DNA of 64,000 nucleotides from assembly GCF_003260975.1 (NCBI RefSeq), contig NZ_CP030041.1:3333001-3397000 (forward strand). Direction: 5' to 3'. This DNA comes from Echinicola strongylocentroti (GTDB taxonomy: Bacteria > Bacteroidota > Bacteroidia > Cytophagales > Cyclobacteriaceae). The notes beneath the pieces were generated by a model. The model was not told the DNA's origin, made no database searches, and saw only the letters and a list, made by a program, of their open reading frames with translations. A program made the position numbers and the translations under genes. This document shows, one piece after another, positions 28,784-37,500 of the stretch (positions are counted from its first letter, which is position 1; every line of letters begins with the position of its first letter).

Positions 28784-28902
28784 GAAGCAGTTTCAGGTCG
28801 CAACAGATAGGCTAATGCATATTCCGGGTTTAAGAAAGTGTGTTGAAAATTATTCCGCCAGAAATATTGCTTGATCCGTTATTGGCAGGGGTGGCATATA
28901 AT

Positions 28903-28936
28903 AAAAAAAGGGAGCCAAACTGGCTCCCTTTTTTTA
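28903..28936 (-). terminator. Terminator of the rpsP-rplS operon
   Basis: GGGAGCCA (28910-28917) pairs with TGGCTCCC (28921-28928) around a 3-nt loop and is flanked by seven As and seven Ts. On the - strand it follows the rplS stop by about 20 bp, a textbook intrinsic terminator. Confidence 0.9.
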
Positions 28937-28952
28937 TGCATTGAACTGTGAA

Positions 28953-29318
28953 TTAGTGTTTCACAGTGATTTTTTCTTTTACTCTTGCAGCTTTACCTTG
29001 ACGACCACGTAGGTAGTAAAGTCTAGCTCTTCTTACTCTACCTTGTCTTAGCACTTCGATTTTCTCGATGCTAGGACTAAGAAGAGGGAAGATTCTTTCT
29101 ACACCTACACCACTGGAGATTTTCCTTACAGTGAAAGTCTCTCCGTTGGTGTTAACGTTTTTACGTTGGATCACGGTACCTTGGAACAGCTGCACACGTT
29201 CTTTGTTACCCTCTTTGATGCGTACGTGAACGTTAATTGTATCTCCTGACTTGAAAGAAGGGAACTTGGCTCTCACCTCGTTGTATTCCTCTTCTACAAT
29301 TTTAAGTAGTTCGCTCAT
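28953..29318 (-). CDS. rplS: 50S ribosomal protein L19
   Basis: A 121-residue L19. The start at 29318 ([12 protein letters not shown]) is chosen because L19 proteins begin near this point; a longer frame to 29369 adds unrelated residues. Typical segments are [29 protein letters not shown] and the C-terminal [21 protein letters not shown]19 sits at the interface between the two subunits. It is the last gene of the rpsP-rimM-trmD-rplS cluster and is followed by a strong terminator. Confidence 0.98.
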   Translation of the reverse strand: MSELLKIVEEEYNEVRAKFPSFKSGDTINVHVRIKEGNKERVQLFQGTVIQRKNVNTNGETFTVRKISSGVGVERIFPLLSPSIEKIEVLRQGRVRRARLYYLRGRQGKAARVKEKITVKH

Positions 29319-29397
29319 ATCTGTATGATTTATGTGCTTATCGCAAATTCGAATTGCAAAGGTATGCAATTATCTATTTTATTCAATTAATTATCAA

Positions 29398-30105
29398 CTA
29401 TTTACGTTTTTCGCCTGCTTCGAAATCTTTGCCTTCCAGTAAGTCAGGCCTTCTTTCTTTGGTACGGCGAACCGATTCATCAAACCTCCAATTGGCGATC
29501 TTTTCATTGTGACCGGAGAGCAGGATGTCTGGCACTTTCATGCCTTGGTATTCTGCTGGTCGCGTATAGATCGGCGGAGCCAATAGTCCATCTTGAAAGG
29601 AATCCGTCAAGGCTGAGGTCTCGTCATTGAGCACTCTGGGAATGAGGCGGATCACTGCATCAGCTACCACAGCAGCTGCCAGTTCGCCACCAGAGAGTAC
29701 AAAATCCCCGATACTGATCTCACGGGTGATGTACTTTTGTCTGATCCTTTCATCCACGCCTTTATAATGACCACATAGGATCATCAGGTTTCCCTTAAGC
29801 GAGAGGGAGTTGGCCATTTGCTGATCGAAAGTCTCCCCGTCTGGGGTCATGTAGATGATTTCATCGTAATCCCGCTGGCTTTTCAGTGCTTCTATGCACT
29901 TGGCCACAGGTTCGATCATCATGACCATGCCAGCCCCTCCTCCAAAAGCATAGTCGTCGACCTGCTTCTGTTTATTGGTGGCATGTTCCCTGAGGTTGTG
30001 TACCCTGACTTTGGCGAGTCCTTTTTCTTCTGCCCTTTTAAGGATAGAATGCGAAAAAGGCCCTTCCAAGAGACCGGGGACGACGGTGATAATATCGATC
30101 TGCAT
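29398..30105 (-). CDS. trmD: tRNA (guanine-N1)-methyltransferase TrmD
   Basis: A 235-residue SPOUT-class enzyme that makes m1G37 in tRNAs and prevents frameshifting. The trefoil-knot SAM-binding motifs are visible: [13 protein letters not shown] (about 55-67), [12 protein letters not shown] (about 111-122) and [14 protein letters not shown] (about 131-144), and the C-terminal domain [11 protein letters not shown] is intact. It starts 3 bp after the rimM stop, so the genes are coupled. Confidence 0.98.
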   Translation of the reverse strand: MQIDIITVVPGLLEGPFSHSILKRAEEKGLAKVRVHNLREHATNKQKQVDDYAFGGGAGMVMMIEPVAKCIEALKSQRDYDEIIYMTPDGETFDQQMANSLSLKGNLMILCGHYKGVDERIRQKYITREISIGDFVLSGGELAAAVVADAVIRLIPRVLNDETSALTDSFQDGLLAPPIYTRPAEYQGMKVPDILLSGHNEKIANWRFDESVRRTKERRPDLLEGKDFEAGEKRK

Positions 30106-30108
30106 GGA

Positions 30109-30639
30109 CTAGTCCTCTAGATATATTTCAAGTAAGCCATCTGGCAATTGGCAGAAAACTTTTTTTGCTGCCTTGTCCACTTTAAGGATAATGTCATCTT
30201 GGATTGGCACCAGGATTTCTTTTCCTTGATAATCCATCCCAATGAGATACTGGGTTTGGAGGTCGTATATCACTTTTACACTACCGAGTACTCCTTTGGA
30301 GGCATCTTCTACTTCAAAACCGACGAGCTCATGATAATAATACTGGTCATCATCAAGTGCAGGCAGGTCTTTTAGCGGGAGATAGAGTGCTGTACCCACT
30401 AGGGTATCTGCAGCATTTTTGTCTTCAAAGCCTTCAAATTTGGCAAGAAACCTTCCGTTTGGCTGAGCGACAAAGTGCTCTATAAAGTAGGGCACCAGTC
30501 GGTTGTCTTTCTCCACAAAGACATGCGCGATATCTTCGTAATATTCAGGATAATCGACATCCAAGATGGCCACTACTTCTCCTTGGAGTCCATGAACTTT
30601 AGCAATGTAGCCTAGTTGGAAACAGTTGTCCTTGTTCAT
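30109..30639 (-). CDS. rimM: 16S rRNA processing/ribosome maturation factor RimM
   Basis: A 176-residue RimM that binds ribosomal protein S19 during 30S assembly. The N-terminal beta-barrel begins GYIAKVHGLQGEVVAIL (about 9-25) and the PRC-like C-terminal barrel contains YYYHELVGFEVED (about 97-109) and ILVPIQDDIILKVD. It lies between rpsP and trmD in the standard order. Confidence 0.96.
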   Translation of the reverse strand: MNKDNCFQLGYIAKVHGLQGEVVAILDVDYPEYYEDIAHVFVEKDNRLVPYFIEHFVAQPNGRFLAKFEGFEDKNAADTLVGTALYLPLKDLPALDDDQYYYHELVGFEVEDASKGVLGSVKVIYDLQTQYLIGMDYQGKEILVPIQDDIILKVDKAAKKVFCQLPDGLLEIYLED

Positions 30640-30653
30640 GGAAAGGTGCGTAA

Positions 30654-31238
30654 TTAACCTTTGTTTTCTTCTTTTTCTTCGTTGCTTTCAGCAGCAGGAG
30701 CTTCACTTTCCTCTCCTTCAGCAGGAGCATCAGCAGGAGCTTCAGCTTCAGCAGCTTCTGCCTCAGCAGCGGCTTTCGCTTCTTCTTCTCTTTTCTTGAT
30801 CGCGTCAAGACGAGCTTCGTTTTTAGCAACTTCTGCGTCGTGAGCTTTCTTACGAGCGTCTTCTCTAGCTTGGGCGATTTTGTCTTTCTTGCCAGTGATG
30901 GAAGTTTCTTTCTCCTCGATCCAAGCTTGGAATTTCTTGTCTGCTTCTTCCTGTGTGATAGCGCCTTTAAGTACACCGATCTGAAGGTGTTTTTTCAGCA
31001 ATACACCACGGTAAGAAAGCATCGCTTTTACAGTGTCCGTAGGTTGGGCACCGTTTAGCAACCATTGCAATGCTCTATCATTGTTGATGTTGATAGAAGC
31101 AGGGTCAGTGTTCGGGTTATAAGAACCGATTTTTTCGATAAAGCGTCCATCACGTGGAGCTCTTGCATCAGCTACAACGACATCGTAGATGGCCATTCTC
31201 TTTCTACCTCTACGAGCTAATCTGATTTTTACTGCCAT
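30654..31238 (-). CDS. rpsP: 30S ribosomal protein S16 with long C-terminal extension
   Basis: A 194-residue S16. The first 85 residues are the ribosomal domain ([20 protein letters not shown], then [13 protein letters not shown]). About 110 further residues form a charged, Ala/Glu/Lys-rich tail ([20 protein letters not shown] and similar), roughly doubling the usual bacterial length; such tails are usual in Bacteroidota S16. The start is set at 31238 because S16 begins MAVKIRL. First gene of the operon; the 196 bp between it and the tRNA gene should contain the promoter. Confidence 0.97.
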   Translation of the reverse strand: MAVKIRLARRGRKRMAIYDVVVADARAPRDGRFIEKIGSYNPNTDPASININNDRALQWLLNGAQPTDTVKAMLSYRGVLLKKHLQIGVLKGAITQEEADKKFQAWIEEKETSITGKKDKIAQAREDARKKAHDAEVAKNEARLDAIKKREEEAKAAAEAEAAEAEAPADAPAEGEESEAPAAESNEEKEENKG

Positions 31239-31433
31239 ATTATATTGATATTTAGTTAATTGATGGATCTCGTCCATCGTAAATTTGGACTGCAAAGATA
31301 GCGGATTAATCTTTAAAAGAACAAGTTAGGTAGAGAATATTTGCGGAATAAAGAAAATATGTTTTAAATTGCGGCACAATTTAGGACGGCAAGGAAAATC
31401 CAAGCCCTTCCATCCGCTATTAACATACCAACT

Positions 31434-31505
31434 GGTCCCGTAGTTCAATGGATAGAATAGAAGTTTCCTAAACTTTAGATACAGGTTCGATTCCTGTCGG
31501 GACTA
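31434..31505 (+). tRNA. tRNA-Arg (anticodon CCT)
   Basis: The 72-nt stretch folds as a tRNA: acceptor 31434-31440 (GGTCCCG) pairs with 31498-31504 (CGGGACT), D arm GTTC/GAAT, anticodon stem GAAGT/ACTTT around TTCCTAA, giving anticodon CCT, and T arm ACAGG/CCTGT around TTCGATT. The discriminator base is A and CCA is not encoded. This tRNA reads AGG. Its 3' half overlaps the end of a serine recombinase gene on the other strand, marking it as the integration site of the island to the right. Confidence 0.9.
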
Positions 31506-33030
31506 CTTCATTGAAAAACCGAGAAAAATTAATTTTTTTTCGGTTTTTGTTTTTTGTAACCTGCTGATTTACAGTATAGATATAGAGGGCGATTTGGTTA
31601 ACATAAGGGGTTCGACATTTTTGACCGTCAAACACCAGTTTTTGGGGAAATATCGAACCCACAACCTGTCTCTTCTCTTTTACCTCCAAAGTGTCGTATA
31701 TTTTAACTAGCTGACCTACAGAGTTTAAGGTGTCTTTTAGCTTCGGTAAATAGTTCGACTTTTGTTCATTGAGGGTTGTCAGCTTATTTTCCAGTTTTTT
31801 GATCTTTTCCTGGGACTCTCTTTTGACTACGGCAAAGTCATCGGCTTCCATGCTTCCGTCAATCAGTAGGTTCCTTGCCTTGGATATTTTTTTGTCCAGT
31901 CTCTCGATCTCGTCCAGGTACTGCTTTTTGGTCTTATGTCCGCTTGAGGTCAAATCATGATAGATATCCCTAATGCAGTCTTTATAGATATCCAGGATGT
32001 TTTCCTGTACCTTGTATTTAAAGAGTTCTTTTCTTACCGCCTTGTTGACCACTTCTGTCCGGAACCTTACGCCACAGGAAGAAAGGCAGTGGTAATAATG
32101 GTAGTAGCCACCCTTGGAGCTTTTGGAAGCGCTCCCTGTAAGTGGCCTGCCACATTTATGGCATATAAGAAATCCCCTTAATGGGAACTTTTCATGGGAA
32201 ATGACCTTCACGGCACGTTTGCGTTTCATCCGTTTACGCCCGGACAGTACGTCCTGCACATCAAGGAACAGGGATTCTGAAATGATGCCTTCGTGCTTTC
32301 CCTCCACAAGGTACTCTTCTTCCTCTTTGAATGCCTTTATCTTGATCTTTCCATAATAGATCGGGTTTCTGACAAGATACCAGAATTGCCCCCTGCTGAT
32401 GGACAGCCCCTTTTTGTTGACTAGCTTTCTGATCTGGTCTGCGGCCAGCTGGTTTTCCGCTATTTGTTCAAAGGCCCATTTTACCAAGGATGCCTGGGGT
32501 TCTTTTCGGGCTATGATTTTATTGCTGTATTCATCCCGAGTATTGATATAACCGATGGGTGCGGTGCCCATATACCTGCCTTCCTTCTTTGCCCGTCGCA
32601 TTCCCTGTAAGGTGTTGAGTGCCCTGCGGTCATTTTCCACTTCTGGGGCAGCCAGGTAAAAGGCCAGCATCATTTTTTGTTCGGGTATGCTCAGGTCAAG
32701 GGGTTGTTCAATGGCCTGTATATCCACGCCCAGTTTGGTGAGAGTTGAAATCATCAGGTAGGCATCGCCGGTATTCCGACTGAACCTATCCCATTTGGTA
32801 AACAGTACCATGTTGGTATCGGAACGGTTCTTTTTTATCAAGGCCAACAATTTCTGCCATTCGGGTCTGTCAAAGGTCCTGGCGGAATAATCCTCGTAGA
32901 TGACCCGTCCAACCTGTATATTTTGGAAGACACAGTACTTTCTCAGGACCTCCTCCTGGTATCTCTGCGAATATCCCTTGTCTGCCTGTTCGTCGGTACT
33001 TACCCTAATGTAAAGGTCTGCGGTCTTCAT
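31468..33030 (-). CDS. Large serine recombinase (site-specific integrase)
   Basis: A 520-residue large serine integrase. The N-terminal resolvase domain begins LYIRVSTDEQADKGYS with the nucleophile Ser at about 11 and continues with FTKWDRFSRN (about 77-86). The Recombinase domain spans about 150-260, a zinc ribbon follows (CHKCGRPL at about 289-296, then a second cysteine pair CLSSC near 315), then a coiled coil (about 365-440). The last residues, VVPTGIEPVSKV, and the stop codon are encoded by the antisense of tRNA-Arg, so the current C-terminus is created by integration into the tRNA. A small gene overlaps its start by 26 bp. It probably integrated the accessory DNA. Confidence 0.9.
   Translation of the reverse strand: MKTADLYIRVSTDEQADKGYSQRYQEEVLRKYCVFQNIQVGRVIYEDYSARTFDRPEWQKLLALIKKNRSDTNMVLFTKWDRFSRNTGDAYLMISTLTKLGVDIQAIEQPLDLSIPEQKMMLAFYLAAPEVENDRRALNTLQGMRRAKKEGRYMGTAPIGYINTRDEYSNKIIARKEPQASLVKWAFEQIAENQLAADQIRKLVNKKGLSISRGQFWYLVRNPIYYGKIKIKAFKEEEEYLVEGKHEGIISESLFLDVQDVLSGRKRMKRKRAVKVISHEKFPLRGFLICHKCGRPLTGSASKSSKGGYYHYYHCLSSCGVRFRTEVVNKAVRKELFKYKVQENILDIYKDCIRDIYHDLTSSGHKTKKQYLDEIERLDKKISKARNLLIDGSMEADDFAVVKRESQEKIKKLENKLTTLNEQKSNYLPKLKDTLNSVGQLVKIYDTLEVKEKRQVVGSIFPQKLVFDGQKCRTPYVNQIALYIYTVNQQVTKNKNRKKINFSRFFNEVVPTGIEPVSKV
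31514..31548 (+). terminator. Hairpin downstream of tRNA-Arg
   Basis: AAAAACCGA (31514-31522) and TCGGTTTTT (31540-31548) lie at the ends of a nearly perfect palindrome, with A-rich and T-rich arms inside, 8 bp after the tRNA and followed by more Ts. On the + strand it would terminate the tRNA transcript; the same DNA also encodes the recombinase C-terminus on the other strand. Confidence 0.55.
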
Positions 33031-33172
33031 CTATGTTAAACATTTGGTAAACAGCTAATTTAGCCATTTTATACATAAAATTTAAGACTTCCTTAGAGGT
33101 TTTTAGGTCCACTTTGTGGCCGTTTTCCTCCAAGGCCTTTTGCAGTTTCTCCGGGCTGACCGATCTTTTCAT
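33005..33172 (-). CDS. Small protein coupled to the serine recombinase
   Basis: A 55-residue, highly charged protein (starting MKRSVSPEKLQKALEENG) whose last 26 bp overlap the recombinase start. The ATG at 33172 is preferred; a longer frame to 33226 adds residues without support. I do not recognise a domain; the composition suggests a small helical protein. The overlap implies co-translation with the recombinase, so it may be a directionality or regulatory factor, which is inference from position only. Confidence 0.6.
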   Translation of the reverse strand: MKRSVSPEKLQKALEENGHKVDLKTSKEVLNFMYKMAKLAVYQMFNIDEDRRPLH

Positions 33173-33208
33173 GGCGAAATGGTTGGTTGGGGTTAAAAGT
33201 GCCTTTAA

Positions 33209-34360
33209 ATGGTGATATATGGTCACACTGAGTTCAGAATGGGGAAAAGAAAAATGGGCTATTTTAGGGTTTCCATTACGCTTGGATATACTCCTAACAA
33301 AAGTAGCCAGTTCAGCTTAGGGCTCTATGGAGGTAAAAGAAGCAAGGACAGGACTGCTGATATTATCTACTATGACAATCATGCTGAGCTGAACGGTGAG
33401 GAAATCTACGAAATGCAATATTACAACGAAAACTTGCGCATCAGACGGAGTGACTTTGTGATTGGCAGTTTCGATTACAGACACACCTTCTCCAATGCAT
33501 CCAAGGTCAGTTCATCAATTCTTTATGAATATACCATGCTCGGTGGCCCCACTACTAACCAAAACTTAGCGTACCCGAACACTGATTTTGTCTACCAAGA
33601 TGAATACAATACCAATGACAACCCCTTGCATGGTATCCGCTTCCAAACGGACTATACAGCGGCTCCATGGAAATTCGGAACGTTTGAAGCAGGGTGTCAA
33701 TTTCGGAACCTGAACCACACGGGAGATTTTGTTTATGAAAGAAAAAATAATGAAACCGGAGTATGGGAACTCGTGCCGGATTTTTCCAGTAATGTGGACC
33801 TTACCCGACAGATCCATTCGGGATATGGCCTTCTTTCCGGTGAAAAAGGGATGTGGTCCTATTCGGAAGGTTTGAGACTGGAATATATGGACAGGGAACT
33901 CGATCTCAGGGACAAAACCGGAACCGTGGATACAACCTACACCTAATGATTTCGTCAAACCTTTTCCCTCTGCCAGCCTCCAATATCAAGTCAATGATGA
34001 ACTGACCCTAAAAGCCGCCTATACCAAGAGGGTACAACGGACCACTACTTTCAAAATGACCCCTTTTCCTGAGAGAGAACACTCTGAAACGCTCGAACAA
34101 GGTGATCCAACACTACTTCCAGAGTTTATAGATTTGGTAGAGTTAGGAGTAATCAAGGATTTTGGAGACAATTCCTTTTATGCAACGGCCTATTATAATG
34201 ACATCAAAAACTTGGTCAACCGGGTAAACACCATCTAGAATGACACCATTCTCAACCGTATTTATTCCAATGTCGGCTCTGGCAAGTCTATAAGACTAGA
34301 ATCAGGGATAGAGCTTAGCCCCATCTCTTGGTGGAAATTATTTGCAGGAGGCAATTAACC
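33209..34360 (+). pseudogene. Decayed TonB-dependent receptor (barrel part only)
   Basis: Two adjoining frames encode pieces of an outer-membrane beta-barrel receptor of the OMP_b-brl_3 type. The first (33209-33946) includes FRVSITLGYTPNKSSQFSLG and GGKRSKDRTADIIYYDN. After a stop at 33944 homology continues one frame over from about 33955 (KPFPSASLQYQVNDELTLK, then AYTKRVQRTT), and a second stop at about 34236 replaces a likely CAG before NDTILNRIYSNVGSG. The signal peptide, carboxypeptidase-like domain, plug and C-terminal strands are all missing. The gene is therefore truncated, frameshifted and interrupted. It lies immediately beside the recombinase module. Confidence 0.8.
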
Positions 34361-34483
34361 AGCTAAAAAACAAATCCAGATTTATTAAAAGTGAGTTTGG
34401 GGAGAAGGAATTTTAAGATGATCAGCAACTGGTTCCGTTAATTTAATCATTGGTGGACCTTTAGAGCAGTAACGGGCAGAATT

Positions 34484-34525
34484 TTAAGGATATCTTAAGA
34501 ATTCCCTAAGGAAGTATTTAGGGAA
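34484..34525. promoter_or_regulatory. Two inverted repeats before the metal-efflux operon
   Basis: TTAAG (34484-34488) and CTTAA (34494-34498) form one inverted repeat; TTCCCTAA (34502-34509) and TTAGGGAA (34518-34525) form a second, perfect 8-bp repeat with an 8-nt spacer. They end 38 bp before the efflux start codon. The best guess is a binding site for the response regulator encoded at 40137-40802, but no experiment or known consensus supports this. Confidence 0.4.
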
Positions 34526-34562
34526 GACAAATAGTTTTGTAGTGGACCATAACCTTTATCCG

Positions 34563-37500
34563 ATGCTTCAAAAACTCATCCACTACAGTCTGCACCATAA
34601 GCTGGTCATATTGCTCTTTACCTTGGGTATATTGGGGTTTGGCCTGTATTCTCTGACCCACATTCCCTTGGGTGCAGTTCCTGATATTACCAATAACCAA
34701 GTCCAGGTCATCACCACTTCCAAAAACCTTGCGACCGAAGATGTGGAAAAATTCCTTACCTATCCGGTTGAACTTGAAATGGCCAACCTTCCAAATGTGA
34801 AGGAAATCCGGTCGGTTTCCAAGTTTGGCCTTTCTATCGTCACCGTTGTATTTGAAGACAGGGCGGGAACCTACCTGCCACGACAACTGATCGCCGAAAA
34901 GCTGAAGTTGGCCGAGGAGAAAATTCCCGAAGGATTTGGAAGGCCGTTTATGGGGCCGATTTCTACAGGGCTTGGGGAAATTTACCAGTATGTCATAGAT
35001 GTAGCTCCTGAATATAAGGGAGAATATTCCATTACCGATCTAAGGACGATACAGGACTGGATCATCAAAAGGCAGCTTTCCGGTATTCCCGGTGTAGTGG
35101 AGATCAATACTTGGGGAGGCTACCTGAAGCAATATGAAGTGGCGGTGGATCCGGTAAAGCTAAGAGCGATGAACATTCCATTGGAAAAGCTCTACACCGT
35201 ATTACGGGACAACAATAGTATTGCGGGGGGAGGGTATATTGAAAAAACGACCGAAACCTATTTTGTCCGTGGAGAAGGACTCGTGGAAAGCCTGGAAGAT
35301 ATTGGGAACATTGTCATCGAGAACAGGAACGGCGTACCGGTCTATGTGTCCGATGTTGCAGAAGTGCGCTTTGGGCATGCTACCAGGTTTGGGGCCATTA
35401 CCGGTAATGGGGAGGGTGAAAAGGTACTGGGGCAGGTTATGATGCTCAAAGGCGCCGATTCCCAAGCAGTCATCGGTGCAGTGGCCCACCGGGTGGAAGA
35501 GATAAAGTCCTCCCTTCCTCCAGGGATCATTATCAATCCATTTTTGGAAAGGAGCGAACTGATTGGCAAGACCACTTTTACGATCGCTGAAAACCTGGTG
35601 CTCGGCTGTTTGATTGTTATCTTTGTAGTGGTGCTGTTGCTCGGTAACCTGCGTTCCGGTCTGGTAGTGGCATCGGTGATTCCGCTTTGCCTATTGTTTG
35701 CATTGTCGTTGATGTACCTGACCGGTGTGGATGCCAATCTAATGAGCTTAGGAGCCATTGATTTTGGAATTATCATTGATGGGGCGGTGATCATTGTGGA
35801 ATTTATTGCTTATCAGATCACCTCGCAACATTTGTCCCTTACTGGCCTCAAGGGTAAGGAGAGACAATCGGCAATTGACAAGATTACCTTGAACGGGGCC
35901 TCCAAAATGATGCATTCAGCAGTTTTTGGTCAACTGATCATCATCATCGTATTCATTCCTATCCTGTCTCTTGTCAATGTGGAGGGCAAGATGTTCCGGC
36001 CGATGGCACTGGTGTTCTGTTATGCCCTGATAGGGGCCATGGTGCTCTGTTTCACCTATGTACCAGTGATGGCCGCCCTCTTTATTAGGCCATCCAACAA
36101 ATCCGGGCCAAACCTGTCGGCCAAACTGATCGCAGCAGTTTACCGCTTTTACCGTCCAGCGATACGCTGGTCGCTTCGCTACAAGAAGATAGTGTTGTCC
36201 TTGGCCGCAGGCCTGTTGCTGTTGGCGGGAGGGCTGTTTTTCCGTATGGGCGGGGAGTTTGTGCCGACCCTTGATGAGGGGGATTTTGTGATCCAGCCGG
36301 TGCTCAAGACGGGCACTTCATTGCAAAAGACCATTGAAACAACCACCCAAATGGAAAAGATCCTATTGGGATTTCCAGAAGTGGACCAAGTGGTGACAAG
36401 GATCGGGGCTGCAGAAGTGCCCACCGATCCCATGAGCATGGAAGAGAGCGACGTGATTATCAAACTCCACCCAAAGGATGAATGGGAGACCGCCGAAACC
36501 AAGGACGGCCTGGCAGATGCGTTCAAGGAGAAACTTGCTATTTTGCCCGGAATTGACCTTGAATTTACCCAGCCAATAGAAATGCGGTTCAACGAACTGA
36601 TTACCGGCGTCAGGGCCGATCTTGCCATCAAGATTTTTGGAGAGGACCTCGACCTCCTTTATGAAAAGGCCCTTGAAGTGGAAGCGGCCATCCAACAAGT
36701 GGAGGGAGCATCTGATATCATAGTGGAAAAAACGGCAGGTTTGCCCCAAATGACAGTAGACTATGACCGTAGGAAAATCGCTAAATATGGCCTTAATGTG
36801 AGCGATCTGAACGATTTGATCAGCATGGGTTTTGCCGGCCTTCCCGCCGGAACTGTTTTTGAAGGGGAGAAGCAATTTGATTTGGTATTGCGGTTTGATC
36901 CCCATCACCGTATGAACATCCAGGATATTCAGTCCACCTCTGTCCAACTTCCAAACGGGAACAGCCTTCCCCTCAGTGAATTTGCATCTATTGGGTATAC
37001 GACCGGTCCAGCTAAGATTTCAAGGGATGACACCAAAAGACGTATCGTAGTAGGCGTGAATGTCAGGAACAGGGACCTGGAGTCGGTAGTGGACGATGTC
37101 CGGAAAATTATTCAGGAAAAGATCAGTTTACCAAGTGGGTATTCGGTTACCTATGGGGGGCAGTTCGAAAATTTAAGGACTGCTAGGGAACGCTTGACCA
37201 TAGCGGTACCCATTGCTCTTTTATTGATATTTATCATGCTCTATTTTGCCTTTGGATCCGTAAAGGAGGCCGCTATCATTTACAGTGCCATTCCAATGGC
37301 GGCCGTGGGCGGGGTGTTTTTACTGTATGTCAGGGGACTGCCCTTTAGTATATCCGCAGGCGTAGGATTTATTGCCCTTTTCGGCATTGCCGTACTTAAT
37401 GGGATCGTATTGATCGAGGAATTCAAGGAACTCCGTGAACAAGGCATCAGAAATGTCCAAAAAGCCGTCCTCATTGGAACCCAAAAGCGTTTAAGGCCCG

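Larger units (their letters stand above)
27893..28900. repeat. 1 kb gene-free region built of dispersed repeats
   Basis: No gene is supported here. Components: 28050-28215, inverted copy of 10605-10778; two direct repeats 'tttcaggtcgcaa-agata-gactaatg' then ATTCCGGGTTTA at 28220-28261 and 28791-28832; a MITE-like block bounded by perfect 15-bp inverted repeats at 28260-28274 and 28634-28648; a long imperfect hairpin at 28708-28783; and 28832-28885, inverted copy of 10555-10610. Short open frames in it (for instance one reading MLRPFRAF on the - strand) are by-products of the repeat. Confidence 0.75.
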
